This document shows, in pieces, positions 1 through 11,483 of a stretch of DNA of 64,000 bases. Source of the stretch: Talinum fruticosum (Eukaryota > Streptophyta > Magnoliopsida > Caryophyllales > Talinaceae). The translations under genes were made by a program, and so were the position numbers. The DNA lies in assembly GCA_021018815.1 (NCBI GenBank), contig JAITYX010000131.1:186001-250000 (forward strand). Reading direction: 5' to 3'. Below the pieces are notes generated by a model that saw nothing but the letters and a program-made list of their open reading frames with translations, did not search any database and was not told the DNA's origin. Position 1 is the stretch's first letter, and each line of letters starts with the position of its first letter.

Positions 1-1309
1 CGAGATTACGAACAATCTCAAGTTTACGGGTAGAAAAATCTCACATGAGGAAATGGTTAGAAAAATTATGAGAAGTCTACCAAAGAGAAGATGGGGTCCC
101 AAGGTGACAACCATTAAATTGGCTCGAGAATCTCTCTCAATTGAAGCTCGATGAGCTCATTGGGAAGTCACTCACTCATGAGCTGCAGCTAGAAGAAGAG
201 GATGCCAAGGTCAGCACCAAAAATAATATGGAATTGAAGGCCTTAGAAAGTAGACGACAAAGTCCGAGCTCCTCGGACTCGGAAGAGGATCCCATGGCAC
301 TCATTGCCCGAGGCTTCAAGAAGATGATGATGAACAAAAAGTGGCAAAAAGGATAAAGGAAGAGTTCTACAAGAAAGATAAGAAGGACAAGAAAGGTAAA
401 TACTCATCCCCTTCAAAGTTATCTTTAACTAAGAAAGCTGGTTGCTTTGAGTGTGGTAGTAAAGAGCACATAGTCAAATACTTGTCCAAAGAGGAAGAAA
501 GACAGAAAGAAGAAAAAGGCTATTATGGCTACCTGGAGTGATGATGACTCATTTGAAGAAGATAATTTTGATGACTCAAAGTGTCTAATGGCACCGACAG
601 ACTTAGAAGTTGAATCCGAGTCGGACATTGACAACTCGGATACTGAGGAAACAAGTCCTCGGGAGGTAATTGAATACTTCCTTAAGTTTTTCAAAGCTGA
701 TTTAGCTAGATATATCTTTACTTTGGAAGAAAAGTCTTATTCGACTCTTCGATTTCAAGAAACAACTTGAGTCTCTTACTCGCTGAGAGTAATGTTTTGA
801 AAAATGAGTTAGAAAACTTGAGACAAATTCCAAAAGTACTTGAGACTAGTGCTCAAGACAATGAGGCCGAGTCCGAGTCACTTAGAATAGAGAATGAGCA
901 ATTGAAAAGGAAGCTTAATGAGTCTCAATAGTTGGTTTTAAAACTCACTCAAGGTCAGAAAAACCTTGATATTTTACTTGGCTCTTAGTGTGTCTCATTT
1001 AGAAAAGAAGGTCTACAATGCTTGAAGAGGAATCTAATTCTTATTCAAGTCTTTTCAAAGCTGATTCCAGAGCTGTAAAGTTCAGGAAGGCTGAGCATGG
1101 TCCCATTCATTCGAATGAAAAGAGGACTGAGCACAAACCAATTTATAGGAAAAAGTCTTATCCACCTGTTTACAAAAGAAAAGATTTTCAAAGACAAGAG
1201 ACACGAGACTCGGTTTTCTAAAAAGAAGACTCGGAATCGAGACAAGACCCAAAATCATTCAAATATGTGTTCTAAAAAGAGCTCTTCCTCAAAGAAAGAC
1301 CACGAGTAA
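1..1309 (+). pseudogene. gag: copia-1 gag, degenerate (UBN2-type region and zinc knuckle)
   Basis: This is capsid/nucleocapsid protein of the retrotransposon, missing its N-terminus. The first 140 bases match the gag of copia-4 (about 53770-53905), including a KISHEEM block typical of UBN2-type copia Gag. A zinc knuckle follows at about 452-492, reading CFECGSKEHIVKYL. The last cysteine of the CX2CX4HX4C pattern is lost (leucine here; copia-4 keeps it). Next comes an acidic, aspartate-rich segment (525-700) and a basic C-terminal tail ending at a stop at 1307-1309. Several stops and frame changes break it (reading frames 141-356, 341-541, 525-770, 1018-1309). Confidence 0.8.
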
Positions 1310-2227
1310 AGAAAGTTACTTGGGTTTGTAGGAGGAAGTGAGAAGGGTTAGTTTGTTTTTGTGTTGCAGGTGACTTAGAAACGAAAGGGTCACTGGTACT
1401 TAAACAATGGCTGCTCACGCCATTTGTCCGGAGACTCAAAACTCTTCTTAGAATTAGAAGATCTAAAGGGAGGAAAAGTCATGTTTGGAGATAACAACAA
1501 AGGAAAGATAGTTAGGATTGTCAAGATTAGCTAAGGAAACAACTTAGTCAGCCCAGTCTACCTTGTCAAAGGTCTTAAGTACAATCTTCTTAGCATTTCT
1601 TAGCTATGTGACAAAGGCCAAGACATAAGGTTCACTCGGACCAACTCATGCATTTCGATGCGAGTCACCAAAGAGACAAAGCTCTCGGGTTTGAGGTAAG
1701 GTAACGCTTACACTATACATCTTTCAGATTCTAGTCAAAATTTATCTTCCTTGAAAGCATCCTTGAATGATGATTCTTGGACATGGCATCGTAGACTAGG
1801 CCATATTAGCATGCATACTATCAAGAAACTTGCATCTCATCGATTGGTTAGGGGTTTACCTAACTATGCATTTAAGAAAGATAAAATCGTGAAGCATGTA
1901 CAAAAGGGAAGTAGGTCGGATCATCTTTCAAACCACTCAAAACTATGTCTACATCCAAAGTGCTTGAGTTAGTTCATATGGATTTGTATGGTGAAATTCT
2001 GTGAAAAGCCTTGGAGGTAAATCATATGTGCTTGTTATTGTTGATGATTATTCATAATTTACTTGGGTGTGTTTTCCGAGGAACAAGAATGAAGCTTTCA
2101 AAGAGTTCATTAAGATCTCCGGGAAAATTCAAGTAGTGTCCGAGACTTAGAGTAGAAGAATTCGAACCGACCATGAAAGGGAGTTCGATTACTCGGAATT
2201 CTGAGACTTACGTGACAAGAATGGCCT
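1310..2227 (+). pseudogene. pol: copia-1 pol, 5' part: protease, GAG-pre-integrase, integrase start
   Basis: The protease active-site region is at about 1394-1435 and reads WYLNNGCSRHLSG. The catalytic aspartate codon (1403-1405) is AAC, so Asp has become Asn, whereas copia-4 and copia-3 keep DSGCSCHM here. The GAG-pre-integrase module is in the frame 1751-1972: WTWHRRLGHISMHTIKKLA, with the HxxLGH zinc-finger start. The integrase core begins at about 1970 (HMDLYGEI and IVDDYS equivalents) and is cut at 2227 by the inserted LTR. Stop codons occur throughout. The gene resumes at 5416. Confidence 0.82.
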
Positions 2228-3718
2228 TGTAACACCCCAAAACACCCCCGAGAGTATTACATCGCCGGAGTTCCTTAAAGGAATTCCCAAGGCTCTTTCT
2301 CGTATTAGTTTGGTTGTCTAAATCCAACTTAAAGGTAATAAAGGTGGTTTTCCAAAAGAATTTAAGATTTCCTAAAAATTTCGGCGAGTTCCGTTTGTAA
2401 TGTGGACTATCCATTAGGCTTAAAGCCCTAGAACCCTGCATAAAAAGCATAACATAACTCAACGAGCCACACGCTAGGAGTGTACAACTCAACGGCCATA
2501 CGCCGGAGTCAAACCAATCATGCGATAAAATATAAAACGATCTACATGGTTTACTATACATCCGGTACAAACTACATGAACTAAATTACAAGTACAATAC
2601 TTAGAAATATAAGAAATGCACATTCGCTATTCGAATCGCTCGAGTAACCGAGCAAATGGCAATCAACGGAATCCGAGAATAAGCTAAGTACCGGACACAT
2701 CTCCTAAGAATGCATCTACAACACTAGGGGAAAAGGGGAAATTTGTGGGGGTGAGCAATAAACCACGGGCTCACCGGGGTCTTATACCCTTAAAATGGAA
2801 ATTCTTTACACATATTACTCATAATAATGAAATCGGCGAAAGCATAATAACATAATACAAATCTATACACTTTTGAATGAAATCTCTTAAAATCATTTGC
2901 AACATAAAACTCATAACACTTCAATCATTCAAAAGCATGGATTGCAATCATTTTGGGAATTGAATTACTTTAAACAAGGTGCCACCGCACTTTCTTTCAA
3001 ATACTTTCGAGTCCTAGGTCGAATATCTTTTCGGGGCTTTAGACAATTGAACTAGCACCGAGACGGTTCTCGGGCGTGACCCCGACTCGAGTTCCGGGAC
3101 CTATCTCTAGTCAAATACACTGAACGCTCCGCTTTCCTCGTCGAGGAAAGAATCAACCTCTTTGGTTGATGGGCATCCTGATACGCAAGGACCCCGTGGC
3201 ACGATATGCACGACCACATCCTTCCTCCGGTCTAAACAATCCTTAGCCCAAAATCCGTTCAAAACTGAAGTGATCACAACCACTTATCAAATTTGGTTTT
3301 AAACCACAATCTCAAATCGGTTTATCATCGTAGAAGGCATGACACCACGTGTCACCCCTCTAAATTCACTTTCTCGAATCGGTTTCACTTTCTCAATTAA
3401 GTTTCACTTCGTTAGAACACATTTCAAGTTCGAGAAGCATTTATCAAGAATCATACTCACGTTTGAAAAGCAGTTCTCAAGAAATTGCATTCAAGAATCA
3501 TCCGCATAAAATACATAACTCCTTTCAAAACGCTATTGAACACCGTTTAACACAATCACTTGCACGAGATAGCCACAATTCAACATAGATAGTCACGAGT
3601 TCAACACGAGATAGCTATTCTTAGCTCCTCTCCAACTGTACCTTTCTAAATTCACCAATTTAGTAAAATAACTTCCCTTTTACGAATCACAATAACCGAA
3701 GTAGGTACCACGTAATTC

Positions 3719-3884
3719 CACGTCTCAACTTCTCACAATTTTCTGTCTTTACTTCAATTCCTCATTCTATGTCTTACTTTATGAATCCACTTTTTTCGCT
3801 CACGTCTCAACTTCTCACAACTCCTGTCTTTACTCCAATTCCTCATTCTAAGTATCTACTTTATAAATTAACTTCTTTTGCTCA
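3719..3884. repeat. 82-bp tandem duplication inside the solo LTR
   Basis: Two head-to-tail copies start with CACGTCTCAACTTCTCACAA at 3719 and 3801. Both continue with CTGTCTTTACT and CCTCATTCTA before diverging. The duplication lies in the AT-rich body of the 2228-5415 LTR. Confidence 0.75.
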
Positions 3885-4628
3885 TACTCAGCCATATAAC
3901 TCCTAATCTCACTTTATCACTTAAGTTCCTCTTGCTAGGTTCATCTTCCAACTTAATTTCATCTCAAAGACTTAGATACATTCTAAACTCAACTTTAACC
4001 TTACAATTCCCTGCTCGTTATTTTCTACCTCAAACTCCCATCATATGTCGCTATCTTATTAATCACTCCTATTCGTCCGTCCTTAATTATATAACTCTCA
4101 ATCACTTTTCTTTATTCAATTTATGTTAGTTTCGCTTACCTTCACATTCAGTTCAACCTCAAAGATTTAAATATACTTCAAACTCAATTAACCTCACAAT
4201 CACACATTTCTCACTCCCATGTCTTAATTGTGCATCCATCAACATGAATTCATATTCCTCTTTATACTTCACCCATTATTTCCGACGTTATCAATTATCT
4301 TTTAATGCCGTAAACTCAATAAATCTCTAAGGCTCAATCTAAAATATTAATTCGTAACTCATGCCCAACCCATAACGTGCTCATCCCCAACTCACTAAAT
4401 TCTCGATATGACTCACTACACCTATGTAGCCTAACTCCACTTTGAATTCCCGATTTTCGGTTTAGGCCTAAACAAGTACCGATTCCCCTCAAGATTCCTA
4501 ATTCCACTTTCAACAACTACTAAACTCGTTTACTCACACACATATTCAATATTCACAAGTTCAATAATCACAATAAATTCATTTGGGTTTCGAAAGTACT
4601 AATAGTTTAGAGTATAGGACTACCCACC

Positions 4629-5090
4629 TTAATTCGGGGATTGACGGTTTGCGGAGGTTCGGATTAGCTTGGTCAATTTCTCCCTTTCCTTTATCTTTCC
4701 TTGCTGCGAGCCCCGGTTCCGTCGCCCTCCTCCGTGCTTGATGCCGTCGCTGGCCACGGTTTCCGCCCTCACTGGTTGCCTCCCTCTTAGCCCTCGCTTT
4801 CGCGTCCCTTTCCCGGCCTCGGTTTCGCCCTCCTTCGGGCCCTGGCCGTTCCTCGCGCTTGCCGGCCACCTCACCTTCGTTCATCGTGGAGCTCGCCAGA
4901 CCTCCGGTCGCTTTCCCTGCTCTCGTTTGCCTTCTCCCTCACTCTCTGTGCGTTCTCCCTCCCTCTCTCGTGCGTTCTTCCTCCCGCGTTTCCCCTTCCT
5001 TTTCCTCTCGCTCGGGCCTTTCCTTTTGTTTCCTCTCTCTCCACCGCTTCGATTCTCGGTCCTTAACCCCTATTGGACCCCAACTCATTC
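4629..5090. other. GC-rich block of the solo LTR (not a gene)
   Basis: A sudden GC-rich, CCTC/CTCC-laden block sits in an AT-rich LTR. It yields open frames on both strands (for example 4669-5190 +, 4579-4884 -) with low-complexity Pro/Ser/Arg or Gly/Arg/Glu composition. The other copy of this LTR has a similar block at about 18850-19346, also open on both strands. That is expected from base composition and does not argue for a protein. Confidence 0.6.
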
Positions 5091-5415
5091 TTTAATCTTA
5101 CTCCCTTTAATTCTTTGTTTTATTTCCCTCCTCCTTTTTCCCTTTCTTTTGCCAAGCATTGTGATAATTAAACCCCCATATGCAGCATAAGTAGTCTCGG
5201 GTTTTTATTTAGGAGGCCGGGCGAAAAATTTCGGAGGAAGGGATTAATACGTTTTACTAATAACGATTACACAAGCTAATAATAATTTGCCCAAATAAAA
5301 TAACGAATATCTAACCACGTAGATAAATTGGTCATTTGACCTACTCTATTTAATCAAGGCTAAATAATTAACTTTAGCTCGTAAAACTACCTAACCCAAA
5401 ATTACGGGTCTTACA

Positions 5416-7719
5416 AGCCTCTCCCACAACTTCTCTACACCAAGAACTCCTCAACGAGAATGGAGTAGTGGAGAGAATGAACATAACTCTTGATGAAATA
5501 GGAAGGACCATTATGATTGAAAATGATCTACATTACTATTTACGGGATGAGGTAGTGAACACAACGAAATTATACATTCAACGAGATGCCTCATCGGACC
5601 CATCCTGAAAAAAACACCCTATGAGCTATACAAGGGAAAGAAGCCCAACATCTTTTACTTTAGACCATTTGGATGTAAATGCTTTGTGCATAGCAATGGT
5701 AAGGAACATCCGACTAAGTTCGATGCTAGATCGGATGAAGGTATATTTACGGGTTACTCATCTCATAGTAAAGCTTATCGAATTTTTAACAAAAGAACTA
5801 ACAAAGTGGAAGAAAGTATCCATGTTGTCTTTGATGAGATTGATCTTGGCGAGGATAAGTGAATCCACCTATTCAGATCTCAAGCCTAACATAGATGAAG
5901 ATAACATTGCTGAAGATGAGCTCGGAAAGAGTCAAAATTGAAGAACCGAAACAACTCGGAATGAGGCAACTTAGAATGAGCCAACTCGGAATGCTGTGAC
6001 TCGGAATGAACAAAATCAAGATCCATCTAGATTATCGAAGACCAAGCCAATGCGGAAGCTCAACAAGGGCAACCAAGCTGAAGAACAACTTGTTCAACCA
6101 ACAAACTTGGTAAATCGAGAGGATAGGTAGAGCTTTCAAATATGCATCTAATCACCCACCTAAGAATATACTTTCGATATCAACGAGTGGGGTAAGAACT
6201 CGTTCTTTTTGCAAAATCTATGTGCATTTCAGCGTTTATATCATTAACTCGAACCTAAAAATGCACTAGAGCCTTAAGCTGAACCTGAATGGCTAGAGGC
6301 CATGCAAGAAAAGCTAAATCAATTTGAAAAAATGAAGTCCGGAGTCTAACCAAATGACCTTCTAACCACCCGAGTAATAGGAACCAAATGGGTTTTCAAG
6401 AACATACTTGGATGAGGAAGGGTTGGTAGTCGAAATACGGCTAAATTAGTTGCAGAGGGAATTGCTTGTGGGGAAACCCTTGCACTGTTGCTAGGATTGA
6501 GGCAATCAGAATTCTTTTAGCATTTGCATTTAGCATGAACATCAAGCTTTATCAAATAGATGTCAAATGTGTGTTTCTCAATGGTTTTATTCAAGAAAAA
6601 TTTTATGTTGAGCAACCCCTGGATTTGAAAACTTAGAATTTTCAAATCATGTTTTCAAATTACAAAAGGCTTTATATGGTCTTAAACAAGCTCCCGGAGC
6701 TTGGTATGAAAGACTAAGCGGTTTCTTGGTCGAAAATGATTTCAAAAGAGGTCAGATTGACAAAACGTTTTTCACAAAAACCAAGGGGAACAATTTTCTT
6801 ATCATTCAGGTATATGTTGATGATATTATCTTTGGAGCTACTAATAGAACTCTATATCAAGAGTTTTCGAGTTAATGAGACAAGAATTCCAAATGAGCAT
6901 GATGGGAGAACTCAATTTCTTTCTTGGTCTACAAATCAAATAAGAAAAGGATGACATCTATGTCTATCAATCTAAGTACACTAAGGAGTTATTGAAGAAA
7001 TCCAAGCGATAAGATGTGAAGTATGCAACAACACGTATGAGTAGCAGTACAAAACTGGACTCGGATGAGAAAGGTAAAGCTATAGATAAGAAATCTATAG
7101 AGGTACGATTGAATCTCTACTTTAGTGTCTACCTTTGTGCAAGATTTCAAGCTAATCTTGAGGAATCACATCTCACTGCGGTGATGAGAACTTTAGATAT
7201 CTTGCGAGGATTCAGAATCTTTGTCTATGGTTTTCAAAGGACTCGAACTTACTCTCACTGGATACTCTAATACCGACTATACTGGATATAAGGTTGATAG
7301 AAAGATCGTATCGGGAGCATGCTAATTTCTAGGTCAATCCCTCATCTCCTGGCGGTTATAAAAGGAGAACTCGGTTGCTCTATCAACTGCTGAGGCTGAG
7401 TATATTGCGGTTGGAGCTTGCTATGCTCGGATTCTCTAGATCAAGTAACACTTGAAGGATCTTGGATTATCATTCACATCTATCCCAATCCGAGTGTGAC
7501 AAACAAAGTGTAATTAGCATCACTAAGAATCCAGTTTAGCACTCAAAGACAAAGCACATTGAGGTAAGGTATCATTTTTTGAGAGACCCGTCTGAGAAAG
7601 GTGATATTGAACTTGTGTTTGTTCCTAAGAAATTTCGGTTAGCTGATATATTCACTAAGCCTCCGAGTGAAGATCAGTTTTGCTTTATTAGGAATAAGCT
7701 TGGTATGTTAAAGCCATGA
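5416..7719 (+). pseudogene. pol: copia-1 pol, 3' part: integrase end, RT, RNase H
   Basis: The integrase continues at 5416-5940 (NGVVERMN and SHSKAYRIFNKRTNKVEES blocks). RT follows at about 6290-6950: VKCVFLNGFIQE at about 6566, LYGLKQAPGAWYERLSGFL at about 6672, and YVDD at 6813-6824. RNase H is at about 7070-7719, with QSVISITKNPV and the terminal LADIFTKPPSEDQFCF; it ends at a TGA at 7717-7719. Frameshifts and stops break it many times. Fifty-nine bases of 3' sequence follow before the Tat insertion. Confidence 0.85.
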
Positions 7720-7778
7720 TTATTTGAGTTATTGCATGATTTATTCTTTCGGGATTGATTGTTAAATGCGTTAAGTAG

Positions 7779-10086
7779 TGTAGGAACCACGGCCACGGGG
7801 CCAAGCTTCCCCACATACCTTTTTGGCGTAAGGGTTTTAGAAAGTGGAAAGGATGACTTTAGGCTTTTGAAGATGAATTTTAGAAAGTGGGGATGAACCT
7901 TTTATTAAGATTTTACGAGTTTTATTAAAATGTAATTAATCAAAATTTGAATGGCAGTTTTATTAACCTTTTATTTTATAAATTATTTTCAGAATTCTTG
8001 GGAACTTACTCTCTAAGTAAGGAATTAACAATATTAGGGTTATGGTTTTGCCGTGAGGCTTTAGGGCCGGATTGATGCGAAAACATCAATGCGGACCGAA
8101 GCCACCACCACTAACTTTGCGATGTTGGCCATGGCCTCGCACCGGGGAAGGCGGGCGCCGGCCGAGGCCGTGGCTGGTTAAACCAGCCTCGATCTTTGCC
8201 TAGTGGGCAGATCCGGAACCTAACATAATTTTTCCCGCAACCAAAAAATACCGAGATGCGATTTTGCGTAGATCAAAACATAAAATAAGGGAGTCGCCAG
8301 TCGGTTTTAGAAAGAGAAAACTAACAAAAACATAAAAAGAAAATTTTCTCTCTCGATCTTAGTATGGGAAAACTAAGATCGAAAAAGGCTCAAAATTAAC
8401 TCCATTAATCTTGAACCGAGAATCGGATTCGGGGCGAAAGTACGAAACATAGGGATAAACCCATCCGTTCACCCGTCCGAAGAAGGGTTCGAGTAGCGTG
8501 TTAACAATGATGTCGGAAAATAAGCACACAACTTGCCAAGCAAAATTAAAGCAACCAAAATATAACAAGGAAAATAATAAAGAAAAGCGGTAAAGCAAGT
8601 GATAAAGGAAATAAAAGCAAGAAATAAAAAGATTACATCGGTCGGGAGGAAATTAAAACGATTAGATCTCTTAAGCCACAATACGGTAAGCAATAAAAAA
8701 TAACCGTTCGAAGGCTGAAATATGGCCCTCAGGTTGTCTCACCTTGCTAATCTGATTCGAGGGCGAGAGTAGGAAACATAGGGATAAGCCCATCCATTCA
8801 CCCGTCCGAAGAAGGCCATTACTAGTTCGAGTAGTGTGTTAATAATGATGTAAGAAAACAAGTATACAACACGCCAAGAAAAATTAAAGCAACCAAAACA
8901 TAACAAGGAAAATAATAAAGAAAAGCGGTAAAGAAAGCGATAAAGGAAATAAAAGCGAGAAATAAAAAGATTACATCGGTCGAGGGGTAAATTAAAACTA
9001 TTAGATCTCTTACGCCACAATACGGTTAGAAATAAAACAAAAATAAAAATAACCATTCGAAGGCTGAAATATGGCCCTCGGGTTGTCTCACCTTGCTAAT
9101 CCGAAACTCCATACCGGATCTCTCGATGCAATAGTGACAATCCAAAGGAAAGGGGCTAGTTTTTGGAATTGTGTCCGGGTTAGGGTAGTGATCGAGTTGA
9201 ATGAGTGCCCGAGAGATCGAATAATTGAATATTCTTTAGGTCTTTGCACGGATTCAACGGTGAAAGATGAATGTTTATAGAAATTTCAGTAGAGTGACGT
9301 TTAGGTAAGATTATTTAGATTGGCTTTCGGTATTGTAATGTTAAGGCAAGAAGCCGTATGGGAATGAGAGCCATATGTCTCTATTTATAGGAGAGGACCT
9401 AGGTCACGAGATGACCTAGGGTTTTCCTCTTATCAGCCGTCCAAATAGCTGAAATAAAACCGAGCCAAATCCTAAGAGATAGAACCAGGATCAGCAAAGG
9501 ATAAAATCGAGATAAAAGGGGAAGGCGCACGCCGGCCAACCAGCCTCCTAGGGTTTCGTGCCCTAGTTATGTCTTTGAGGACGCTCCAAGCTCAAAAGGA
9601 AGCGTTCCACCATGCTTCTAGAAGGCGGGCGCCAGCCATGACGTTGCTTAGAGGGTAAAAGCTTCTAGCCTCGTGTGGGCTGTCTCGTGAAGCTTAAAAC
9701 GCAAGCACTTTGATATTCCCGATAATGAAATGCAACGCTTTAATGTTGTCTTCATGTCTTCAGCTCCTTGTCCGATTTGGACAAAAGTAGAATGTAGTAT
9801 TCGCACTTGGAATTTCCAGGCACATAGCATGGTACTCCACAATCTCTAAAGGCTCGACCCGACTCTTGGACGGTCCGAAAGAAGAGAGGATTTGTTGATC
9901 GATCCAAGGTAAAAGGCTATTTATTTGGTGTTGGGGGTTCTTTGTGTTTTGTCGGCTTACGTTGCACCGATCAATCACGATCCGAGATCCAAAATCTACA
10001 AACAGGACTCGGGATTATCATCATCGGGCCAACAAATAAAACACAGAAATAAAGAGATAAAAGATGACACTTTTTAGGTGTCTACA
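7779..10086 (-). repeat. 3' LTR of the Tat element (2308 bp)
   Basis: Termini on the - strand are TGTAGACACC...TTCCTACA. It aligns with 31031-33021 along its length with many point changes, so the insertion is old. A TATA box on the - strand (CTATAAATAG) lies at 9381-9390, matched at 32304-32313 in the other LTR. It is about 320 bp longer than its partner because of an internal tandem duplication at 8412-9101. Confidence 0.92.
8412..9101. repeat. Tandem duplication (about 330-350 bp unit) private to the 3' LTR
   Basis: Two consecutive copies each run from a GATTCG.GGCGA-type start, through AGGGATAA.CCCATCC and TTACATCGGTCG, to ATATGGCCCTC.GGTTG and CACCTTGCTAATC. Matched landmarks lie 329-349 bases apart (8441 and 8770; 8721 and 9070). 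The 5' LTR has only one copy (about 31680-32030), so the duplication arose in this LTR after insertion. Confidence 0.85.
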
Positions 10087-10101
10087 GTTAGCCCCCACTT
10101 T
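10087..10101 (-). promoter_or_regulatory. Polypurine tract of the Tat element
   Basis: On the - strand it reads AAAGTGGGGGCTAAC, directly followed by the LTR start TGTAGACACC. This purine run next to the 3' LTR is the expected plus-strand priming site. Confidence 0.85.
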
Positions 10102-10855
10102 GATCGAGTCTAAAACGACGAAGGGTCAAAGTAGACATTAAAGGGTACTTAGCTCGATTTCTATAAGGCATTGTGTAATGCTTGAAATTGGTTGTAATCA
10201 AACCTTAACTCTAAAGTAAGACCTGAACTTGATCGCGATTTATGCGTTCGAAGTTTGAGAAAAGGATCCTAAGTTTGGCTTGATAAGAGTTTGAAGCTTG
10301 GCATATTTTGATGCTGAAACTTCGATCGTCTTTTGATTTGAAGCTTGGCTGAATAATCCGCTATGTTGGGACACTTGTTAATGCATAAGTGGATTGACAA
10401 AAGCTTAATATTTTTACCTGAATAATTCATTAAGAAATAGATTGATAAAGGTGTTCCGGAAAAGCTAATTAGCAGGCCCAAAAACTTCCACTTGCATGCA
10501 CAAAGGACGAAAGTTACATGCCCCAAGTGGACAAGACTACTCGGACTAGGGAGGTGGGCTAGGCTGCAAAAGCTGTCGTCGATTGGACTCCAAGGTGCCT
10601 TGTGGCTGGCGTCGGCTAGCCTTTGGCAGGCGTGGCCCCGGCGTGCCTGGCCGGATTCCTTCGTTCCCTCACTAATTATTTGACCCTTATTTTATGTGCT
10701 TGGATGCCTTGACCGACTTGGGCTATAGAAAGGGGTGTATGGTGTGTTTCATTTTGCACACCAACTCTTCATCATACTCTTGCTCTTCTCTTGCATTTCC
10801 TTACTTTGCTCTTTCTTAGAAGCTAGTTGGTTTTTAGGAATTCCTTGCCTCCCAA
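10102..10855. other. Spacer between PPT and first antisense ORF; putative leader
   Basis: I see no convincing coding region here. On the + strand a TATA-like CTATAGAAA lies near 10724-10732, followed by a CT-rich stretch (about 10765-10815), about 130 bases before the ATG at 10856. It could be the promoter and leader of the antisense extra ORF (inference). The open frame 10492-10683 has no recognisable motif. Confidence 0.4.
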
Positions 10856-11016
10856 ATGCCTAGAAGAAAAGCTCACCCTGCAGGAAGAACTAGGGCTGAG
10901 AGTCTTACTCAAGACTCATTCCTTGAGCGTGAAAGGCGTCCACGTAACGAATGAAATCCGAGTGATCTGCTAGTTGAAGCTGAAACCCATGTTTCTTCAC
11001 TTACCATTTTTTTTCG

Positions 11017-11098
11017 GTAAGCTAATTGGCTTAAACCTCTTGATTTGCTCATTTAGAGTAAAGTTTTAACCAAAATCTTGTTGGATTTTGTTTTGTAG
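11017..11098 (+). other. Putative intron 1 of the PMD-like ORF
   Basis: The 5' end is TTCG|GTAAGC at 11017 and the 3' end is a pyrimidine-rich TTTTGTTTTGTAG at 11098. The AT-rich stretch between contains a stop. Other candidate 3' sites with the same look are at about 14219 (TTTGGCAG) and about 14612 (AATCTTGTAG), suggesting several introns. Confidence 0.5.
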
Positions 11099-11483
11099 AA
11101 AGACTGAATTCGAAGTAGTGGAGCCATCCCGAAGTTTATGAAGACATCCGAGAGGATGCATTTTCCTCTCAAGAATGTCATGTACAATGCTGGGTTTGGA
11201 CCTCTCTACATCACTTTACGCCATCTTATTGATAGGAGAGAAAGAGATCCTATTAGAGCTATCGGTGAGCGATTTTGGGACACCACCAACACGTTCCATC
11301 TTCCCTTTAGTGAGATGACAATAACTCCCTTTGACTTTGTCTGTTTTATACTGGTCTAATATTTTTAGGGGAACCTTTAGCTTATGACCAGAATTTGTAC
11401 AAAAATCGTTACTACCTTTGTCACCTTTTCGGTCCCGTAGTAGAGAGATTTTTATATAATAACCACTTCAAATATACCATTCT

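Larger units (their letters stand above)
2228..5415 (+). mobile_element. Solo long LTR (3.2 kb, TGTAACACCC type) inserted in copia-1 integrase
   Basis: The insert starts TGTAACACCCC and ends GGGTCTTACA (TG...CA termini with a TGTAA/TTACA inverted end). It is flanked by GGCCT on the left and AGCCT on the right, a 5-bp target duplication with one change. Removing it restores the copia integrase sequence seen in copia-4 near 55975. No gag or pol is present, so this is a solo LTR. The same family occurs reversed at 18499-22198. It has an AT-rich body, a GC-rich block at about 4690-5060, and a tandem duplication at 3719-3884. Length and TGTAACACCC termini recall LTRs of Tekay/Del-type chromoviruses (inference from memory). 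Confidence 0.8.

Noticed and set aside
4669..5190. 173-codon Pro/Leu/Ser-rich open frame
   Set aside because: Lies in the GC/CT-rich island of a solo LTR; its first part overlaps open frames on the other strand and no domain is recognisable.
7720..7778. Independent host sequence between copia-1 pol and the Tat LTR
   Set aside because: It is continuous with 33022 onward once the Tat element and one AGTAG copy are taken out, so it is the copia-1 3' region.
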